From positions 73,244,277 to 73,308,276 of the forward strand of contig NC_079137.1 in the NCBI RefSeq assembly GCF_945859705.1: a DNA stretch of 64,000 nt, in the 5' to 3' direction. The notes below the pieces were generated by a model. It was not told the origin of the DNA and ran no database searches. It saw only the letters and a list, made by a program, of their open reading frames with translations. Below are positions 11,397-22,310 of the stretch, piece after piece. The DNA is from Episyrphus balteatus. Taxonomy: Eukaryota; Arthropoda; Insecta; Diptera; Syrphidae. Numbering within the stretch: position 1 is the first letter of the stretch; each line of letters starts with the position of its first letter. Position numbers and translations under genes: made by a program.

Positions 11397-12704
11397 TTTT
11401 TTTTTTTTTTTTTTTTTTTTGAATTCAGTTGTTATCAATTCTTTGTTTCTAATTAAAGACCCCTGGCACGATTATTTGACTTTTGAGGATCTCAAGTCTC
11501 AACCTAGGTATACGAGTATGTAGGTTCTGTGTGTATAAAAATGATTGTAAAATTCTTTTAGTAGGTCTTTTGTCTAAAATATTTGGTTCCCTCAACGTTT
11601 TTTTTTCTGTTTTTTTTTTTTTGTAATTTTATTATTCTAACCTGTTGGTAGGTTTTTTGGTTCATAGACGATATGAAAGAGGTTATTCACCTGGCTTGTA
11701 TTATTTTTTTTTGGCAAAAATACAACAACAACCAAAAAAATTTTAAGTACTTTCTTGTGCGTCTTAGGCAAAAAATGGTTTTGTATTGAACGCGATTGCA
11801 AAAAAAAGGGTTAACAAACTTATGTTTTTTTTGTTTCTGTTCAAAAGGAAGGAATTGGTGAATCTATAGAGATAAAAAACTTATGTTTTTTTAATGACGC
11901 AATTCGAAGAATTTCAAATTGGTAAATTTTGGATATCGTTATTTTGTTCACTTGAGTGGTTGTTTGAAAAAAAAAAAAAAAAATGAAATAATGAGATTAA
12001 AGTCACGAGCACCAAGTCACCGAAAAAAAAAATTAACCAAACCATTTGGGCTGGATTCACTCATTTGGAAACGTCAATTCATGATTTTACGTTGAAAGTA
12101 ATTCCGTCTTAATAAATAGGTACTTCATTGGTTTGCATACTTTGACTTTCTATGATTAGTTTTTATTGTTGTTAAATTTTTTTTTGCCTTGAGGCTACTT
12201 TTTTTTAACCAAACGTCTATTGGGTAACGTTGTTTTGGACCACTGATCTTAAAAATACACTAAATAATGTTTTTTTCTGTTATATACAAAAAAAAAAAAA
12301 ACAAAATAGGAACAGACCTCTGCAACTGCATCTTCATTTCAAGATGTTGAATCAACTTTCATCTAGGAAAAGTCCCTTCTATTTTGTATTCGTCTTTAAC
12401 TTCAAACTTATCAGCAATTAACTTTTTTGTTGTCCTTAGAAAAAATTATAATTTCGTGAACGCTACCGACAAGTATCAAAACGCTATCTATATAATGTCA
12501 CAGCTGGCATTTAGATCGGAATCTACTACAATATTTTTTGTATTGCCTGAAAGACGTTAACTTTATTTTGCAAAGATTCATTGTTAAGCATACGTATTTC
12601 AATTTATATATGAGGCAGATTAACAGCGTAAACCAAGAGTGTGTCTTTTCGGGAACGCATTTTTTTTGGGGTAGTATGCTACCTATATGATAGCCTTTAA
12701 ATAG
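11397..12704. other. A+T-rich DNA with long homopolymers
   Basis: Poly-T at 11397-11420, poly-A near 11968-11984 and several shorter runs. Nothing gene-like. Confidence 0.6.
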
Positions 12705-12928
12705 ATTGTATTGAGTACGCGAAATCAGTTCAATGTCAAAATTATTATCTCATCTTATAGCTTATCAAAGATATTATAAATACATAGATATAGGAACAAT
12801 GCGTTATTTTTTTGTATAGCTTCACAGTTCACACTTAGGGAAAAAAAAATACGTACTCATTGGATACAGTATTATGTACTGAGTACAAACTTCTATGCAT
12901 ACATAGTGCAAGCTTTATGTGCAGATTA
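12705..12928. repeat. GTACTGAGTAC boxes (left part of a split block)
   Basis: GAGTAC/GTACTC words near 12713 and 12853 and a perfect odd-length dyad GTACTGAGTAC at about 12877. The same word continues at 13990 and from 17148 to 17510, so the two elements between appear to have been inserted into one block. Confidence 0.55.
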
Positions 12929-13977
12929 CACTGAACCAAATCCTTACGTAAATACAACGAAAAAATTCGTTGAGCCAACGAAAATTTAATTAATTTTCAG
13001 CCGATGAAAAATTTAATTGGCTCAACGAAATGGCTTTCATACGTTAATGAAGAGCTTCATCAATTAACGAAAACTTTCGTATTTTAATGAAATTTTTCAT
13101 AAAAATTTTTGATCGAAAATTAATGAAGTTTTACATTAGTTTACAAATTTTTTTCATCGATTAACGTAAAATTTAATTAAAACTTTCGTAAGCTAACGAA
13201 TTTTTTCGTATATTTTATGAATATTTTAATTAAATTATGAAAAAATATTCACTAGCTAACGAAACTTTTCGTTGTACCTATTAATTATTTTGTTAGTAGA
13301 TTATAGTATATATTTATTGGACTTGTTAAATTATTAATTTAATACAGTCCAAACCAAAAATTGGCGTTTTGACCCGGTGGAGCTCGCTTGGACTTATCGT
13401 GAGACACCTTGTCAAAACGCAAATATTTTTTATATTCAGCTCAACTTACATAGATTTTTAAACAAAAACCTAATGTGAACTATATCCAACAAGATAAAAT
13501 TTTTAATCATTAAAACAGAAAAGCACACAAGTCTACGTTTTTTTTTTTTTGTAAGGCAACGATTTTTTTTTCGTTAACTGATGTATTTTTTCATAAGCCA
13601 ATGTAATATTTCATTAGCATATGAAGAATTTTCATAAGCTTATGAAGATTTTCGTTAGTTAATGTTGAATTTCATAAGTTAATGAATTTTTTCGTTACTT
13701 AATTAAAACTTTGATAAAGTAAGGAATAAATTCTTAATTTTATTCTTTAAAATGAGTATGAAATTTTTCGTTAATTGATGAATCTTTTCATTGAATTGGA
13801 TTTTTTGGCACTAAAAAGGGAGAAAAAGTGTATGAAACGTTTTCATTAATTGATGAAGGTTTTCATATTACGAAAAATTACATATTTTCGTTGAGCCAAC
13901 GAAATTTTCGTTGGGCCAACGAAAATGTAGTGTATGAAACGATTTTCGTAATTTTACGAAATTTATTATTTTCAGTG
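12929..13977. mobile_element. TA-flanked element (CACTGAA...TTCAGTG) filled with TTCGTTA/TTAATGAA boxes
   Basis: Ends are CACTGAA (12929-12935) and TTCAGTG (13971-13977), with TA on both outer sides (12927-12928, 13978-13979), consistent with a TA target duplication. Just inside both ends is CGTTGAGCCAACG or its reverse complement. The left half to about 13285 and the right half from about 13545 are packed with short palindrome-like words such as TTCGTTAATTGATGAA and TTTCATAAGTTAATGAA. The centre carries a 16-bp stem hairpin (13364-13420). There is no transposase frame, so it is non-autonomous. The superfamily is uncertain. Confidence 0.75.
13364..13420. other. inverted repeat in the element centre
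   Basis: GCGTTTTGACCCGGTG at 13364-13379 pairs, with two mismatches, with CACCTTGTCAAAACGC ending at 13420, leaving a loop of about 25 bases. It is the most G+C-rich piece of this element. Confidence 0.7.
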
Positions 13978-14033
13978 TAGTGATCTTTATGTACTGAATA
14001 CATATTTAAGTTAACTGAAAACAGACTTTAATG

Positions 14034-14041
14034 TACGGTGT
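14034..14041. repeat. left 8-bp target duplication of the hAT-type element
   Basis: TACGGTGT, repeated exactly at 17114-17121. Confidence 0.9.
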
Positions 14042-17000
14042 CAGGGGCGGATCCAGGATTTTTTTCTGGGGGGGGCACAAGGGACGGATTGGCAAAAAAA
14101 AACAGCAATAACAGTTAGAAATAAAGTGAAGTACCATACGACTGACTAGCAAGCAGAAAATTTTAACGACCCACAGTGGTCTAAAACCTGGCCAAAAATA
14201 TTTAGGCACATTTCCCATATCAAATAGGTACCAAATGACCAAAAAGTTATTCGGAAGGAAAAATTTTCATTTTCTTGTTACAGTAAAAGCCACTTAAGTG
14301 CTAACCCTCTTACTCTTGGATTAGCCGGAAGAAAAAAAATAAAAAAAACCAGAAAATGCACGTACAATTCTGTGCTATATTAAAGTTAGTAATCTATTCT
14401 TTATTTAATTTTTTGACTTAAGTTGTTTCACCAAATAGTTTTTGAGAAATTAAGTTTTAAAGATGAAATTTTGAAAAAAAAAAATGTTTACGTTTTTTAA
14501 TTGATTTTGTATAAAATTTTGCAATATTATGGACATAATTATACCATAAGTTAATGACCTAGTAGTTTTTAGTCAAATACTAAAGACTTCATTCTAATAA
14601 ATATTAAAGTTCCTAAGAATAACAAAAAAAACTGAATCATACTTTTTTGCCGAGAAACCCAGTTTTGTTTTTTTTTATTTGCATTAACCTTTTGTAACCC
14701 AAGGTCGTAAATTTAAAAATTAATAAGTCAATCGATTGGCCTTTATCTTTAATAAAACACGTATTTTTTTAAAAATTCAATAAAGTCATTATTTACTTAG
14801 TTATTTCGATATTTTGGGAGTAAAAAAAAAGTTTAAATAATTTATTTTTATATAAAAATGCAAAAATTCAAGTAAAAAACTATCTAATATTAATTTTTAG
14901 GCACTTTCCTAAAATCCAAAAATAAAACCCCGTTTGGTTTACTAACAAAAACTATTTTTTTTCTGAATTTCGTAGTTTTTACACAAATTTGCTTATTTTC
15001 AAAAAAAAAAAAACCAACTTTCAACATTAACTGTCAATTAAAAACTATTGGTTAGAAAAAACTATTTATTAGAAATTTGAAGTACTATTTCGATAAAGCA
15101 ATACTTAAAGATTATAATATTAGAAGCTTCAAAAGAAAAAAAAAAATTTTTGTAGAGCTTTTATGCAATCTTTTTCGGTTTGTTACAGAAATGTCACATG
15201 GGGCTACAAGGGGTTAAATTGTTTTATACCTCAAGAATGTTGTGTTGAAATTGTAGGTCTCTTGGAGCCAAATTGACCAAGTTATGAGTATTTTAATACT
15301 TTCCTTAGGAACGTTTTAGTCTTTTAGTCCAGAGTTCAAAACTTTAAATCGTTATCCCCACAACTAATGTTTTCAACGCCGCACAATGGGGCAAAATAGC
15401 AAAAAGGTGGCATTAAATCAACCAATAGAGCTAGACACTTGAAATTTGGAACAAGTATTACTGATACAAATGTTAGTTCATAGCCAAAATATCGAATGGC
15501 CACGCCCATTTTTAGGGTTACCACCCATACACTTTTTTAAGATTTTCGAAATTTCTCGCGAAAATCCTCAATCAGTTTCAATTAAACTTTGAATGCCATT
15601 TATAAAATAGTAATGCAATTGCAAATATATATAAAAAAAAATTAAAATTAGGGTTGCCACTTTTGAAATTTTTTATGTTTTTTTTTTTTATTATTTTATT
15701 TTTATTTTGTAATAAATTTATTCCATTAATTTTTCTTAAATATTTTATTATACATAAGTACACATATAATAAATGAACCAATTTAATAATTTAAATGTCT
15801 TTATCACTCTCAATTTCGACTAAAAAATGAGCATTTATGGAAAATGACGTCACCAACTAAAAATGAACAATTCTCGCAGGGTAGCAAAAAGTAGCAAGAA
15901 AACTTTTCATATTATTAAACTAGATAAAACCCAGAACAAAATGACATCTAAAACTTATTGGCGTTTTACGGCGATCACAACTAAAAGACTAAGGTTTTCA
16001 GAAGAGTGCAGAAAACACATTATTTTTAGGTTATTTTTCATTTTTGACTAGGAATTAAAATATTTTGAATACATATTTTTCATAAAAAAAAATTTATTAG
16101 AACGTACTAGACCTCACTGATTCCATTTCAAAAAGAATCAACTTTGTACAAGTAATAAATAATAAACAGTACAAAATTTATTGAAACAACCCAAAATGAT
16201 AGAAAGTCGTAAAAATTCTACCCAGAAGTGATATTTCTCTTCCTTTGAGACAATCTCCTGAATTACACGTATTTTAAATTAATTTTTTCTCTCTCATTTC
16301 TGATTCTCTATTATTTTCCAAAGAGAAATCGTTGGGTTATTCAAAACAAAGCTCAACTTTATGATTCGATTAAATGCCAGCTTTTTTGAATTTTGCCCCA
16401 TTGTGCGCCGGTGCTCCTCATAACTTCAAAACTACTGCACCGATTCTTTTGAAATTTGGAACACTATTTTTTTTACATATTTTTAGAGGTATCCCTGGAG
16501 AAATTTTCTCAATAAAATAATATTTATAAAAATCTATAAGTAAGGGTCGCTTTTGAGGAGTTTTTTTTCAAGGGGTCTTTATTTTCGGGGTGCAAACTTG
16601 GGCAAATTTCTGAAATGCAAGTTTGTTCTACATATCCAGCAGTTCTATAATATATAGTTTATGCAATTTTGTGACGTGTTCCGCTATTTTAAAAACACTA
16701 ATGTTAAAAAAAAAACAACGAAAAAAGTGCAAATTTTTTAACCACTCTGTATGAAATAGAGTTGCATATACAATTATTTTTTATATCATTCAATGTCATT
16801 CGATGTCCATATCAAAATTTTTCACCAAAATCACTTTGAAAATTCACTTTTTTTTAAATCGAAAAAAAAAAATTCGTGTGTACCCAACAAATAGCCGTTT
16901 ATTTATTTGTGAGGTGGAGCTTTTCATGGGAAAGGGATGCAACAATCAACAAAATTCGCATTTTCAGCCAGAAATAGACAAGAGTTTCACTCAAGTTCTT

Positions 17001-17113
17001 TCTGTTATTATTCATATATTTTTAAAACTCTTATAGTTTGATTTCCTTTAAGTATGAACTTTAAGTTCTGGGGGGGCACGTGCCCCCGTGCCCCCCCCCT
17101 GGATCCGCCGTTG
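14042..17113. mobile_element. non-autonomous hAT-type DNA transposon, 3072 bp
   Basis: The left end reads CAGGGGCGGATCCAGG and the right end is the complement of CAACGGCGGATCCAGG: 16 bases with two mismatches, beginning CA and ending TG. Exact 8-bp direct duplications (TACGGTGT) abut both ends. Short TIRs with an 8-bp target duplication are the hallmark of the hAT superfamily. G runs of about 8 bases follow the left TIR core, matched by C runs before the right one. Only short frames lie inside and none shows transposase motifs, so it depends on another element's transposase. An internal inverted repeat of about 45 bp (around GCACAATGGGGCAAAA at 15378 and its complement near 16407) suggests a composite interior. 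Confidence 0.85.
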
Positions 17114-17121
17114 TACGGTGT
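17114..17121. repeat. right 8-bp target duplication of the hAT-type element
   Basis: TACGGTGT, identical to 14034-14041. Confidence 0.9.
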
Positions 17122-17510
17122 CAATTAATGTGTACAATCAATTTATTATGTACTCTGTACAGTATGAAATATTTTAGTCACACAAAAAAAGAACTTATTG
17201 ATTTATTTATAAAAATCGGTGCGCAGTGCATACAAATTTCTATTCAGTACAGTACAGTAGTAGATGCACTGTACTCAGTACATGTTTAATTCCTGTACTG
17301 TAACTCAGTACATGTAACCCTGAACTAAGGTTATTTAAATCTGTTTTGAGTACCTACAAATCAGTGCGGAGTACAAGTCATTAATTAGTAGATACATAGG
17401 TAAAATTCTACAATAATTACATAAATTACTCTATTGAGTACCGATACAAAAATTTATAGTCCGTAAATGAGTACGCACGGTTATCATAAAGTGTGAACTC
17501 AGTAGGTGTT
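17122..17510. repeat. GTACTGAGTAC box block (right part)
   Basis: Dense GTACT/AGTAC words: 17148 (GTACTCTGTAC), 17244-17320 (several CAGTACAGTA and CTCAGTACATG words), 17350-17375, 17433, 17471 and near 17500. The block continues that at 12705-12928 on the other side of the inserted elements. Confidence 0.6.
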
Positions 17511-19060
17511 TAAAACATTTGTCAGCAAAAAAAGGAAATAACAAATTGATGACTTATTAAACCTTACAACTTTATGACTACTGCTTATACGTACACGTGC
17601 TTTACATCAAAAATCAATATTGTCGTCTTTAACATTCAAAAATTAATCACTCACAAAAAACTTCCTTCTTTACCTTGATAACTTAATCTTTTTCTTTTTC
17701 TTTACCACCAGCTGCACACGCAGAGTTCATGGTCATTATCACTGAATTTATTTATTTTATTTTATTTTTTATTTTGCATTCATCTCGTAAAAAAATTACC
17801 ACCGGTACAAAAAAATCACCGTTCCAAACTTATTCAGAAAAATAAATACCACTTTTATTACCATCAATTATCATTACAAAGGTAAACAAAAACCCAAAGC
17901 GAACAATGGCCTCACGATCATCGATTTACCATCATACACTACCTATACCTTCTACCACTCAGTGGTCTCTCAAATTAGCACTCAGCTAATAAAACCATCA
18001 ATTAAGTGGTTTTTCAAAAATAAATTTATTAATTCCTTATTTTTACAGAGGAAGATGATTAAAATAATAATAATATTCTTAACGCGTATATTTTGAAGAG
18101 TGGGTCCTAAAAAGGGGGTCTCTTGAGGAATATCTACAGGACTAAACTTCAATAAGACTTAACGACGATTTTTGGTAGAATTTCAAATTTCATTCTTCTG
18201 GACATTCTTGTATAACTTCTCAAAATGCTATCCCGGATGTCATTGACACTTCTCACACCTTTTTCAATATTTTTCGTCAGGTTTTGTCATGAATTGCCAG
18301 TGGATGTGTTTTTTTTAATTATTTTGTTTTTTGCTTTCATACATAAAAAAAAAAAAAACAGCAAAAGAACGTGCCTGGAACGTGTTTTGCAAATATTTTT
18401 GTGTTTCAGGCATAAAAACAAAATTAATGATTTTAATTTTAATTTTGTTTTTGAAGATTAAATATTATAACAAAATATTACATCAAGATGCCACGTGGCA
18501 TTTAAATATTGAAAAACAATAAAACATAACAAAAACAAATCATAAACAAACAGAAACACAAAACAAACTCTATTAAAACAAGTTTTCTAAAATTTATTTC
18601 GTAGAAAAACATAAATCTTCAAGCAGTGTCATTTGTGTGTCTTCTTAGTTAAGGCTTCACATGCAATTTTCATTTTTTAAATTATAATACCTCTCTGAAG
18701 TGTTGCCAACTTTTGACTTGGCTACTATAATAAACGAGCAATAAAAGTTTCAATAAAACTTGATTTTATTACATTTTTTCACATTAGTTTTAATCTTAAG
18801 TGTTTAAAAAAAAAAAAAATTACATTGCAATTACATAAAAATATATAAAATACTTGCAGTAGTAGTAGCAGACAGTTGAGTTATTTAAGCTCATATGGAT
18901 GAGTATTATATGAATATTGTTAATGTTAAAATATTCAAAACTAATTTAATTGTTTTGACTCATAACTTTAGTTTAACTTTCATGACCACAAAAATACAAA
19001 AATTATGCATTATGAGTGTAAGTAAGAGTTGTGTACTTTAAATTTAAGCAAATTATTTAA
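17511..19060. other. A+T-rich DNA, one RT-like snippet only
   Basis: Apart from the snippet at 18084-18131 nothing gene-like is seen. The open frames near 18225-18522 run through poly-A and T-rich sequence. Confidence 0.6.
18084..18131 (-). pseudogene. reverse-transcriptase motif relic (non-LTR retrotransposon)
   Basis: On the minus strand the 16 codons read IPQETPFLGPTLQNIR. This resembles the non-LTR reverse-transcriptase block usually seen as GVPQGSxLGPxLF. The neighbouring sequence is not recognisably RT, so this is at most a short, decayed piece. It could be coincidental on its own; several similar snippets elsewhere in the window make it more credible. Confidence 0.4.
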
Positions 19061-19390
19061 AAATTTATTGCAAACTGGTTGCAAGTTTGTTTATAATTCA
19101 TTGTAAGTCATTTAAAACAGTATGAAGATTTAGTTCTAAAATAAGCCTATAATTTTAAGTCATTCAGCTGAGAAACTAGTTAAGTTAAATCTTATCGAAA
19201 AAAACTGTTTGAATTCAAAGTGGTTGCTAATTAGTTTCAAATCGATTGCAGGCAAAATTAAAATTTATTATTTTCAAATCGTTGCTCACAAGATAAAATT
19301 ATACATCCTCCAGTTCTGATCTATGATTGTATTAAATTTCAACTCAAACTAATTCGAAAATAAATTACAAATCGATTGCAAATTAGTTTA
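19061..19390. repeat. CAAATCGATTGCAA box patch
   Basis: Related words occur near 19068 (ATTGCAAACTGGTTGCAAG), 19232 (CAAATCGATTGCAGGC), 19277 (CAAATCGTTGC) and 19370 (CAAATCGATTGCAAATTAG), with dissimilar spacers. The core ATCGAT is self-complementary. Confidence 0.5.
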
Positions 19391-19589
19391 ACTGTTATAA
19401 AGGCCATTAATATTAAAAAAAATGTAAATGAAATATGCGAATCACTCATAAGCTTGTGAATACCTTCCTGTATTTATGAATTGTTTACGAACTAAACGAC
19501 TGAAACAGTAACAAATGATGTTTTCATGAATGGGACATTAACTTTCGGTAGAATCGTATAGGTTAGTAAAGGAGTTCGTCAAATTTAGA

Positions 19590-19920
19590 AGATGTGTTAT
19601 ACAAAAATCTCCAAATCTTATCGAAATCTCCTAGATTTTCCATACAGTTTGACAGTTTCAGTTTTCACAATCTATATACGACGAATTTTTCACAAAATCC
19701 ATTTAGTAATTTTAGCAGAGACAAATTTATTATACTTGTATAACAGTTTACAATTTCACTTAGATGTAGTATTTCTGCAGTGAAATCAGATAGGCACTTT
19801 TTCTGATACATAAGCAAATGTGTGGAATTTTAAGCTTTTAAAATTGATTCTTTTAAGAAAAAGGGAAAATGTCAAATTGCCGAACTCCGAAAATATATTC
19901 TGTTATACTGTTATACAATC
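19590..19920. repeat. small CTGTTATAC/GTATAACAG patch
   Basis: Copies near 19592, 19737 (inverted) and a doublet at about 19902-19915. The same word fills the element at 44481-45488. Confidence 0.5.
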
Positions 19921-22310
19921 CAGTGTTTTATTGAAATCTGTAATTGCAATGCGATAAATTCTAAGTAGTAAATGGATTTTAAGAGCTATAAAATCAATAG
20001 AAAAGACAATTGAATGATTTTTTTTTTTTTTTCAAAAGAAGAACTTTGTTGGTTTAACATTTGAAAGTTATTCTTCACTGTCAGGAAAATGCTTTAAAAG
20101 GGTTATATACGAAATTGACGTTTTCAGACTCAGAGAATTCAATTATTATAATTAATCTGCTCTTGACATACAGATTGGAAAAATTGAGTCTTTTCCAAAA
20201 CCCATTAACGCTGATTTCCTATCAATTTCTAGTTAATTTCTTTTTTGTTCTGTTAGTAAAATTTGGTACAAAAAAAGAAACATAAACATAATATCGAAAT
20301 TTCGATTCAGAAAAAAATTTGAATTTATGACTTCGTATGTTACAACATGAAACCAAAAGAACTAGAAGTGAAAGTTAATTTCTTAAAACTTCTGCCACAA
20401 CAAAATTTGGTATTGTATGTAAATTTGTTAAAATGCCACACTTTTAACCCAATTGACCAATTTTTTTTCGTTTAAACTGGTTTTTCCTATATGACTGACA
20501 GTATTATTTTTTTTTGCAAAAAAAAAAAAATTGTATCTAAATCCAGGTCATCTTTAAAATGCAAAAATTTCACATAACTGCCTACCTACCGCGCACTTAT
20601 TACCGAATCATCAATCAATCTTTCATTTCCATTCATTATAAATTCTCAACCAGTTAAATCTTATTTAAAAATTTCTCAATAATATAAATTTTTTTTGTTA
20701 CTTTCAAACTCTTAATGAACACCTAAACAATACAAAAAAAAAAATCATTTATAAAAATTAATTATGTGCCGGTGGTGTTGGTTATAGACAAAAATCTACA
20801 TTTTTTTTTTTGGTTTGAAATACTCTTCAAAGACATCATCTACAACAAAAACGTATATAAATAACACAATTAGTGTGGAATAAGAAAAAAATTAACAAAA
20901 TGCGAATTATCGAATTCATACTGTGTTTGTGAGAGAGCTTGTGCGATAATTTCGTTAAAGTTTAGCCAATATAATACGATTAAGGCTTTCCTATCAGTAG
21001 ACTTGTCTTTTTTTTTACTTATTTTTATTTCCTTTCACCGCATGTGAGCCACTTTATGCGGCACACACACTCACACAAGCTTTGATATTCATTTCCCCAT
21101 ATCAACAAAAAATAATAAAAATAAAAAAAAAATAATAACACACTCCATCTACAGTGGGCCATCGAATTTCGCAACAAATAAATAAATAAATTTACAGAAA
21201 CGAAGAAATAACAAAAATGAGGAATACAAAAAAAAAAAAAAAACTACTAAGCAAATACCAAAACAACAATTTGTATCTTTTTTTTGTTATGTGTTGTTTT
21301 TTTTTTTTGTTGATACCTGCTTGTTGAAAAGGTTCATTGACCATTAGATACTTTTGTATCTTAGAGCGGAAGAATAAGCGGGGTAAATCATAAAAGATTT
21401 ATGTCAAGAAATTTGTTAATTTCATAAAAAAACAAAAAAAAAAACCTGAAGAAAAGTGGTCCAAAAACATTCCCTTGCGGCATTTCATCTTTTTGCACAA
21501 AACAAAAGAAGAAAAAAAGAGTGGTTGCTTTTTTGCGTTGTTGCGGTGGTATACGCATTTAATACGCTTGTACTCCCTCAATTTTGTACCTTGCTTGCCG
21601 CCAAATTTACTTTGACATGTTATCCAATTGATCTTTCATGAAAACTTACATACGTTAAACCTGAAACTCCAGTCAAATTATATAACTAGAACGTGAGATC
21701 AAAGTAAAGTGACTGCACGCACCACTTTAAAAAAGAAAAACCGTCATCGTCGTTGGTCGTCTTCATCGTTACATATACAACTTATCGGTTGGTTCATGAA
21801 GTTGACGGACGGGAGGAGGATCATTAAAAAAAAGTAAAAGAAAACGGGATCTTCAGTGAATCGTGCCCTTTTATTCTGGTTTCGAGTTTTTTTTTTTATT
21901 GATGCAAGCCGAAAAATCACTATAAAGTGAAAGGTTCTACATATAAAATGCAAGCAATGGATAAGGTCTGAAGTTTAAACTTACATAGTTACAAAGGAGA
22001 TTGCTTTCGAAGTGAAGAGATCCATGACTTGTTTTTGGAGGTTGATTAAAATAAAATTAAAAAAAAATGTGGATTTTTATTTTACTGGGTTTTCCAGATT
22101 TAAGAGTATCCTGTTTTAGGTTTTCTTTTATGTTTCCATCTGTATGATTTTTTTTAAGGGCAAATTCATTATCTTGTTTTTGGGGTTAGTGTGTTCATTT
22201 AGATGACTTTTGAATTAATAAATTAAATGCGTATGATAGACTTGAAAGTTGTTTCATAAATCATGATTGTTAAACAACATTTAGGCACACAAAATTAATT
22301 AATACATATA
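19921..22310. other. A+T-rich, low-complexity DNA
   Basis: No gene supported. Includes poly-T/poly-A runs (20018-20033, 20510-20531, 21228-21243) and the RT-like snippet at 21400-21489. Confidence 0.6.
21400..21489 (-). pseudogene. reverse-transcriptase motif relic (non-LTR retrotransposon)
   Basis: Thirty minus-strand codons read MPQGNVFGPLFFRF, then a T-rich stretch, then YEINKFLDI. They match in order the block usually seen as VPQGSxLGPLLF...INDLPxFL in Jockey-like reverse transcriptases. The catalytic FADD/YADD block is not seen nearby and no flanking domain is recognisable, so this is a short relic. The overlapping open frame that begins with ATG at 21581 uses a different register. Confidence 0.5.
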
